Assembly (NCBI GenBank): GCA_905116865.2
Contig: CAJHNH020004669.1
Location: 315,001 to 379,000 of the forward strand
Reading direction: 5' to 3'
DNA: 64,000 nt
DNA from: Candidula unifasciata
Taxonomy: Eukaryota > Mollusca > Gastropoda > Stylommatophora > Geomitridae
Shown here: positions 57,670 through 64,000 of the stretch, piece after piece
Layout: the number at the start of each line of letters is the position of its first letter
How positions within the stretch are numbered: the stretch's first letter is position 1
Notes under the pieces: model-generated
Told to the model about the DNA's origin: nothing
Seen by the model: the letters and a program-made list of their open reading frames with translations, nothing else
Database searches by the model: none
Position numbers and translations under genes: made by a program

Positions 57670-58420
57670 AGTCCGGCAGTCAAAAGAAACAAAAAACAGA
57701 TGTATGCACGGGCGGACAGAAGGTGAATCGGGCGTGCGCATACGTTCATACATATACACAGAGAGCGGAAGGACTGACGGACAGACAGAGAGAAAGATAA
57801 TTATCCACACAAAAATTACCCAGAATGGACGTTACTTTTGATGTGTAAATACATTAACTATAGAACAGCAGTATAAAAGTCGCAAAAGAGTCATTAAAGT
57901 AAAACTAAAGAAGACTAACAGTAACAAAACATTAAGAAGACAACTATTTCAGTCCCAAATAAGGTTAAACACGAAAGGCAAACCAGAGATGACGAATTTT
58001 CCCTTCCACCCAAGCTCTTTTTTATGTTCTATTATGGGTGAGATTTTTCATCTTGCTAATTAAACACCTCAATTCCCCACTTGTAAATTATTCACCCTCG
58101 CCAGGTATCTCGGGAACGATCAATAAACGATACATGCAGAACAAACGGTACAGTATCGATAATTATCACCGAACACTATTTGCATATACCGATACCTGCA
58201 TGGGACTAGATGGTTGGTAAATATCCCGTGTCTGGCCTCTTTTCTTTCTTTTTAAGTGTCAAAATATGTACTTGTTTACCTGCGTTACGAACACGGTGTT
58301 CCAATGCTGCAGTAACTGTGCTTCGTTTACTGGGAGGAAATCTCTCGCGGGAGGGGAGGGGGGGTGCTACGGGGTTCGGCTATTGTGTGTGTTGGTTGTG
58401 TGTGTTGGGAGCTGGGTGAG
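57670..58420. other. Unannotated sequence
   Basis: Nothing recognised. Confidence 0.4.
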
Positions 58421-58424
58421 TTTA

Positions 58425-58692
58425 TGGATAGAACCCGTGTGGGTTCCGATGACCTATTTTCGAGAAAGCAAGAACAGACCCTATTTCCCTCTAAAAAGTC
58501 GCAAAGTAGACTAACTAGGGATGTTTCATCTCAAGTTTCAGTGCATCTGACTAAGAGGCAACAACAACAACAGCAAAACAGTTTGCGTAGCAAAAAAAAA
58601 AAAGCCAGATCGGTGAAACAGATATGCATACAAAACGCAAGTTCTACATTCCTGAAGTGGACGAACAACCAGAACTTTAACCGGAGTTTATA
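58425..58692 (+). mobile_element. SINE-like element S1, diverged
   Basis: gaacccgtgtgggttccgat, gcaagaacagaccctatttc, agtgcatctgactaagaggc, agtggacgaacaaccagaac and agcctgtgaacag in sense order. A CAA-rich insert sits at 58557-58580. Confidence 0.75.
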
Positions 58693-58707
58693 GCCTGTGA
58701 ACAGTGT

Positions 58708-59048
58708 ATGTGTGTGTGTGGGAGACAGAAAGAGAGACAGAGAGAGGAAGAGAAAAGAGAGAGAGAGAGGAAGAGAGAGAGAGAGAAAGAAAGACAGAGA
58801 CAGAGTGAGGGAAAAAGAGAGAAAGAAAGAGATAGAGAGAGTGAGTGTTATTTTCCTGGTTATCGTCATGTGATTCTTCAATGTTGTAACCACCATCATA
58901 GTTATCATGACATGAAAAATACCATCCTTACGTTTGTGTTATTTATCTTTGTTACTACCATCACAACCAGGACGATCATAATCATCATCACCTTCTTCGT
59001 CAACTTATTCAGTATTGCTGTTGCTACCATTACAGTCATCGAGAGATA
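58708..59048. repeat. GT and GAGA low-complexity tract, then unannotated
   Basis: gtgtgtgtgtgtggg and gagagagagaggaag words to about 58840; ATC-rich words at 58970-58990. Confidence 0.8.
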
Positions 59049-59432
59049 AGAAAGAGGAGGAGGAGGAGGGAAAGAAGAAAAAGAAGAAGAAGAAGAAGAA
59101 TAAAGTGAAGAAGAAGAAGAAGGAGAAGAAGAAGAAGAAGAAGAAGAAGGAGAAGAAGAAGAAGAAGAAGAAGAAGAAGAAGAAGAAGAAGAAGAAGAAG
59201 AAGAAGAAGAAGAAGAAGAAGAAGAAGAAGAAGAAGAAGAAGAAGAAGAAGAAGAAGACGAAGAAGAAGAAGAAGAAGAAAAAGAAGAAGAAGAAGAAGA
59301 AGAAGAAGAAGAAAAAGAAGAAGAAGAAGAAGAAGAAGAAGAAGAAGAAGAAGAAGAAGAAGAAGAAGAAGAAGAAGAAGAAGAAGAAGAAGAAGAAGAA
59401 GAAGAAGAAGAAGAAGAAGAAGAAGAAGAAGA
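59049..59432. repeat. (GAA)n array
   Basis: About 125 triplets with GGA, AAA and GAC interruptions. Confidence 0.97.
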
Positions 59433-60150
59433 ATCTACATCACTCAAAAATAACCTACAGGGATATTATTACGATAATTGTAACAAGGACCAGGCGGGTT
59501 AGAATTACACCCTTAATAGTATTTTATTCTTCCAGGAACAATACCGCCCCAGAGAAATCCACCCTCAACACATTTCGTGGCGGCGATTTTGTCCATCAAA
59601 CAATAAAATTCAATAGCCTTTAATGATTTCATTCCAGGGCAATACCACGCCCACAGTAACAGGAGAAGCAGTATACCAATAACAAAAGCTGGTGAAGAGA
59701 TCTTAGCCATTTTAACGAGACACTTCGGGATATTGATCACCCTTGGAGATCGCTACAGATGCTTCCTGTATGTTCCTGGACGCTCCCTCCAGGGCGTCGT
59801 CTCATCCCAAATCCTGCAGCTAAGTATCAGAAAAGTACTGGGGTTGATACAATTTATAGGCTGCCAATGGCGAAATTCGATTAAGTATTTGAGCGGGAAC
59901 AAAGAGAGGGGAACAATCAAGGGAACAATGAGACGTAAACAGGACAAGCAAAAATATCATATTCCGGGAAAAAAAATGGGGAAATGTTATTGCTACCGGC
60001 ACCAAAATTGATCCCATTAGTAGATAGTAGAGTTCGAATGGTATGAGATATTTAGCTTTCATTTATACAAGATTGAGGTTTGAAAAAAATACGTGTGGCG
60101 AGTTTTCGTTCACTTTGCAGTTTCTTCAAATCCAGTTTGTTTTTATAGCT
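59433..60150. other. Unannotated, with one hydrophobic short ORF
   Basis: On the minus strand an ATG at 59710 in a good Kozak setting (AAAATGG) opens 65 codons starting MAKISSPAFVIGILLLLLLW, which would be a signal peptide or membrane anchor. No homologue is recognised and it may be chance. Confidence 0.2.
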
Positions 60151-60151
60151 C

Positions 60152-60200
60152 TCTAAAAATCACCCAGCTGAAAGGGTTAAAAATCACCCAGCTGAAAGGG
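60152..60200. repeat. 24-bp direct repeat, 2 copies
   Basis: aaaaatcacccagctgaaag occurs at 60155 and 60179. Confidence 0.9.
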
Positions 60201-60244
60201 TGGGTTGACTCCAAATTCATTCTGGCGAAATATGTTAGCCATAA

Positions 60245-60510
60245 TGACAGTTAAACCTGGCCCACGTGTCATGGGTGAAAGGTGGTCTATATGTCATGGG
60301 TTTAACCTAGCTCAAATGTTATGCGTTTAACCATACCCGCATGTAATGTGCTTAATCTGACTCTTATACCATGAGTTTAACCCATTTCACGTGTCATGAG
60401 TTTAACCTGACCCACATATCACGAGTTTAGCCTGGCCCACATAATGGGTTTTATCTGGCCCAGTAGTCATAGGTTTAACCTGATCTATGTATCATGGGTT
60501 GATCACGTAA
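60245..60510. repeat. Degenerate ~26-bp minisatellite, about 10 copies
   Basis: gtgtcatgagtttaacctga-type units with strong decay and length variation. Confidence 0.8.
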
Positions 60511-60569
60511 GTGAACGTTGAATTTATTTTATCTGCTTATTAAAATAACAGCTCACAGGAGTCACTTTC

Positions 60570-61040
60570 AGGCCTCAGAAATGAGGTATCTGAGAAAGGT
60601 GGTCCCAAGAAGGGACAAAGTTCGCAATCATGCAATACGTCAAGATCTTGAAACCCAGGCCTCAGAAATGAGGTATCTGAGAAAGGTGGTCCAAGTGACA
60701 AGAAGGGACAAAGTCCGCAATCAGACACGTCAAAATCTTGAAACCCAAACCTTACAAACCCTAGTGGATCAGTCACAGTTACAATGGTTTGGGCATGTGT
60801 ACAGAATGGAAGAATATCGGGCATCCTTGGCAGGCATGGGAGGCCAAGAACCAGGGAACCAGATCTCCAGGGCGACCCAGGGTTCGCTGGGAAGACAACA
60901 TCCGATAGTCCCTGACTGACCGAGGACTGGAATAGAACAAAAAAGTCAGCAAGAAAACTGCTGATAAAGAAGTCTGGCGATCTCTCTGGCAAACCTCTAC
61001 AGTCCAAGGCAGAAGAGAAGCTATTGAGTAAGTAAAAAGG
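60570..61040 (+). pseudogene. RT C-terminal relic with internal 77-bp duplication
   Basis: SEMRYLRKVV occurs twice (60583 and 60660), followed by TRRDKVRNQ, SQLQWFGHVYRMEE and, after a frameshift, RSPGRPRVRWEDNIR. Same ending as the first relic at 34795. It closes with ttgagtaagtaaaaag. Confidence 0.7.
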
Positions 61041-61780
61041 TAAGCATTAAAACAATTCTGATACACTGGCAAATTCCAGGAATCGTTCTGGCCTCTTTGG
61101 ATTGTCCACCCTAGATTGACGCTAAATACCTGACACAAACTCGCTCAGCCACAGTGACTGTAAATGTATTAGTTCTGCATATACACACACCCTAATATTA
61201 ATGCCTGAACACTGAACCGTTGAAAGGCTGACTTACTACAGGCCTTTGTGTTTACGAAAGATTAATCCCTTTTCTTCTACTCAGTTTATCCAAGAGCTAA
61301 CGCTTGATAAATCTTCCGTAAACACGGTGGCGTTGAGGGAATTCATAGAGTGTCATCCGGACTTTGGCAGGTTAATCCAAAGTAAAGGAACGGTGTTTTT
61401 TCTAGTCAAACAAAGGGTCTAAGGGGGTCAACTGTTCGACAATCGATGTGTCTAAGTACTCAAATCGGGCAGGAAAATTTATTTGTTGGGACGATACGGG
61501 AAGAGGCGCTAAGAATTAACAAATGGAGATAAGAACGAGAAAACAAAACTCGTTTCAGTGTGAGGAATTTTTAAGACAGCTAGACATTGATATATATAAG
61601 AGATGATAATGCGATGTCATAAGTGGAAATGGGAAACGAAAACAGCCGCATGCATATCCGATGTTTGTTTGTTTTAGTATCCAGAAGCCATGAGTTGTTA
61701 CCCCTTAGGCTCGGTATTATGGATATCGCAACCTTTCAGCCTTGGTTCCATTGTAAATACCGTAAATCTGGGAGAAATGT
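61041..61780. other. Unannotated sequence
   Basis: Nothing recognised. Confidence 0.4.
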
Positions 61781-61784
61781 GGCT

Positions 61785-61880
61785 TTTCTGCCTACCCACG
61801 GGAGTGAACCCGGACCACGGAGTTCGCCACCCGGTCACAGCGCAATCCGGTTTAGCCAGCTACGCTAGAGAGCCGGGATT
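61785..61880 (-). mobile_element. tRNA-like retroposed head
   Basis: The minus strand has CTAGCGTAGCTGGCTAAACC (box A TAGCGTAGCTGG fits the consensus) and GGTCCGGGTTCACTCCCG (box B). No full cloverleaf. Confidence 0.55.
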
Positions 61881-61920
61881 GCATATCTGATAAAATATAG
61901 TGCTTGAAATGACACCCCTT

Positions 61921-62128
61921 AGTAAAGTAAAAAGTAAAGGTCCCTTGGACACGCCTTTGTGTGTATTGGGAATATAGGGCTAGACCTATATTTAATAGAC
62001 CAATCGACAGTTAATGCTGATGTGGTCAGTATCACGCCGGCCGCCTTTACTTCACATGACTGCACCTGGTACCTACTTAAGGCTGGCTCGACCTGGGAGT
62101 CAAGGTCATTTTTGAAAAAAGTCCGGCT
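61921..62128 (-). mobile_element. SINE family T, head lost
   Basis: gcctttgtgtgtattgggaa, agacctatatttaatagacc, actgcacctggtacctactt and cgacctgggagtcaaggtca in the reverse of the sense order. The tail side shows agtaaagtaaaaagtaaagg. Confidence 0.8.
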
Positions 62129-62137
62129 CCTTTAACA

Positions 62138-62300
62138 CACCCTTGTAAGTAGGACATCACACTGAGCAACAATCACCCGGTGACACAAAGTGCCACCATG
62201 CGGATGAGGAACACCCATGGAGAGGTCCCAGGAACCGCGATCAACCGTTAGGTTGTATTATGGCCCCCGGCAAAAGCCGGAGTGGGGCTTCCAAACAGCG
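62138..62300 (-). mobile_element. Retroposon family X
   Basis: gtaggacatcacactgagca, ggtgacacaaagtgccacca, ggagaggtcccaggaacc and ggcaaaagccggagtggggc. It abuts the SINE T copy. Confidence 0.75.
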
Positions 62301-62466
62301 AAAAATTGCGTCCCACACTGGGATTACCTTAGTTAATTCATAGACACCTCTTAGCTTGATCCTAGGTATATGGTACAAATACCGCGCGACCAATGAAGAA
62401 GTTCGCTAAATAATTACTCGAAACGTTGGCAACTACAGCTCCCTCGTGGCAACAGTATATACAATG

Positions 62467-62720
62467 CTGGGAGCCGCTGTGATGTAGCGGTTAGACGCTC
62501 GCCTGAGGATCTGAAGTTCGTGGGTTCGGGCACACGAAAATGACACTGCCCCTCCCTCAGGTCGACCTAGCCTTTAATGGATAGCAGGTAAAGTCATGGG
62601 ACGTAAAAGCGACCGACATGATGCTGACATCATTACCCGCCGAATGCCGACTGGTTTATTCAATATAGGTCTAGCCCTATATGCCCAATTCACCTAAAAG
62701 CGTGGAAAAGGATCCTTAAA
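62467..62720 (+). mobile_element. tRNA-derived SINE family T, full-length
   Basis: gtgatgtagcggttagacgc (box A) and agttcgtgggttcgggcac (box B), then ctcaggtcgacctagccttt, gatgctgacatcattaccc and aggtctagccctatatgccc. The head-body join has lost part of the linker. Confidence 0.8.
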
Positions 62721-62799
62721 TTACGCCGAGTTAATTAAACAAGACTTATATGGCGCCCGCACTTAAAAATAGACCCATAAATCATAAATTTAATAACTG

Positions 62800-63140
62800 T
62801 ACATGTAATAGCCGGTGTGTTGGGAAATGAGCAGACAGATCGACTGGCTGGTTGTGCACCGCCAAGGGGAATTGCTGTGTGATAAGCTAGAAGTTGTGAG
62901 GGCCCTTTGGGGCCAAGTGAACAGTCCACAGATCATTATGGTCTGAGGAGACGACGCTGCGAGAAGTGACTAGGCGATCTGGCCAGCGCTCAACACTCAA
63001 GAAAAAGGCGAGACGGATATACAATCAGGCAGTTACTGGTGCCATCAGAACTGGAACTTTTCGCTTGCTGCTGAAGACGGGGACGCAGTGCTTATGGGGT
63101 TGTCCCGTGTGCCGTGACATCGATTCTTAATTCAACGTTC
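62800..63140 (+). pseudogene. RNase H end of LINE family B
   Basis: gccggtgtgttgggaaatga then gcagacagatcgactggctg matches GVLGNEQADRLAG at 29960. Later tcaggcagttactggtgcca and gcttatggggttgtccc match 30180-30260. Frameshifts throughout; the copy ends at gacatcgattcttaa without the AATC tail. Confidence 0.75.
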
Positions 63141-63296
63141 AACATATACATTTATGACATTTATACACATAAACCTTTGAGTATGAAGTATGAATCCAAT
63201 ATTGTATTTTTTCTTTCTAAAAATGTTGTTTTGTAAATTATGGGCAACTCTTTCAGCTTGATGGGCTGCCCCCACCTCTCCTCAGGCCTGGAAATA

Positions 63297-63415
63297 TATG
63301 TGTGTGTGTGTGTGTGTGTGTACATATATATATATATATATATATCCTTTATATATATATCTTTTTTTAGATCACTCTTTCTAATAACTTTATTTTTCAT
63401 TTTCTTTTTATTTCC

Positions 63416-63478
<63 letters not shown>
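63297..63478. repeat. (TG)n, (TA)n and (TC)n microsatellites
   Basis: TG 63299-63320, TA 63324-63345 and a pure TC run 63422-63478. Confidence 0.95.
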
Positions 63479-63481
<3 letters not shown>

Positions 63482-63687
63482 ACTTGTTTCTCCCCAACAC
63501 CCGTTTTTTTTTTTTCAAATCCAGAATTACATATTCATTAACATGTATGCGTCTGTCAGCTAATTCCTAGCCCCTCATTATTTTCCTACAACCGGAGGGG
63601 AAGAGAAAAACTAAATAAAAATAATTGAATTAAATGAACAGGAAACAACGCCGTTCTCTCACGTCTGCGATACATTTTTCTAGAGTT

Positions 63688-63795
63688 CATTGAGCACGCA
63701 TTCTTGTACACGTGTCGAGCACGCATTCTTGTACACGTGTCGAGCACGCATTCTTGTACACGTGTCGAGCACGCATTCTTGTTACACGTGTGGAG
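63688..63795. repeat. 25-bp tandem repeat, 4 copies
   Basis: gagcacgcattcttgtacac recurs every 25 bp. Each unit holds the palindrome ACACGTGT. Confidence 0.95.
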
Positions 63796-63859
63796 CACAA
63801 ACTTTGTGTGTATGGTCTGTATTCTTATACGGGCCAACAGCGCAAAATGTGTACGTTAT

Positions 63860-64000
63860 ATGTTACTGCCCATGTTCATCTGTGTGCCAGGTAATGCGGA
63901 TGTTCAAGGGAACGAGCGTGCAGACTATCTTGCTGACACTGCAGTCTCTATGGCTGGCCCAGTACTGGGCAGAAGTGATGTCATCAATGCCATGCGCTGC
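63860..64000 (+). pseudogene. RNase H end of LINE family C, cut by the window edge
   Basis: The open frame reads FICVPGNADVQGNERADYLA, then DTAVSMAGPVLGRSDVINAM. It is the sister of 55045-55425 without that copy's frameshift. His of the usual PGHAG is Asn here. Confidence 0.75.

Overview
This is animal nuclear DNA with almost no host coding content. It is packed with microsatellites, minisatellites, tRNA-derived SINEs, 5'-truncated LINEs and small DNA transposons. RTE-like and I/Nimb-like LINEs, a SPIN-like hAT element, TTAGGG-type interstitial telomere repeats and large AT-rich introns suggest a lophotrochozoan, most likely a gastropod mollusc. That assignment is inference: no diagnostic single-copy marker names the species.

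The one host gene I can support is a single internal exon on the minus strand at 29019-29293. It encodes the C-terminal half of a PDZ domain plus a GTQT segment and matches the PDZRN3/PDZRN4 (RING + PDZ, ubiquitin ligase scaffold) family. Good acceptor and donor sites flank it. No neighbouring exon was recognised, so most of the window is probably intron of this gene, with at least 29 kb on the 3' side and 34 kb on the 5' side.

Layout. 1-7 kb: a 79-bp minisatellite, purine-rich low complexity, a three-phase tetranucleotide block (GGAC/AGAC/AGAT), (GAAA)n, two RNase H relics and a GAA array. 7-14 kb: several RT C-terminal relics and a roughly 1.95 kb RTE element with few lesions. 15.3-16.6 kb: a 5'-truncated I-like LINE with an open RT-RNase H frame. 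17.1-21.6 kb: a tandem duplication of about 2 kb carrying a 21-bp minisatellite, a SINE and a 43-bp satellite. 22-28 kb: SINEs, CT/CA low complexity and a hAT MITE whose end founded a 38-bp array. 28.6-33 kb: GAA array, PDZRN exon, LINE, a SINE swollen by TA/GA/GAA expansions, a MITE with telomere-like repeats and a mariner-like MITE. 34-45 kb: RT relics, 37-bp and 18-bp minisatellites, AGY and GAA arrays. 46-64 kb: tRNA-derived SINEs, a SPIN-like element, a 14-bp minisatellite, further RNase H relics and short arrays.

The parts connect mainly through retroposition. Most LINE and SINE copies end in a short tandem 3' tail, (GAA)n, (AACT)n, (AATC)n, (TGAA)n or (TTGA)n. Several microsatellites here can be traced to those tails, and at least one minisatellite traces to a transposon end. 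No CRISPR array, operon or intact protein-coding gene was found.
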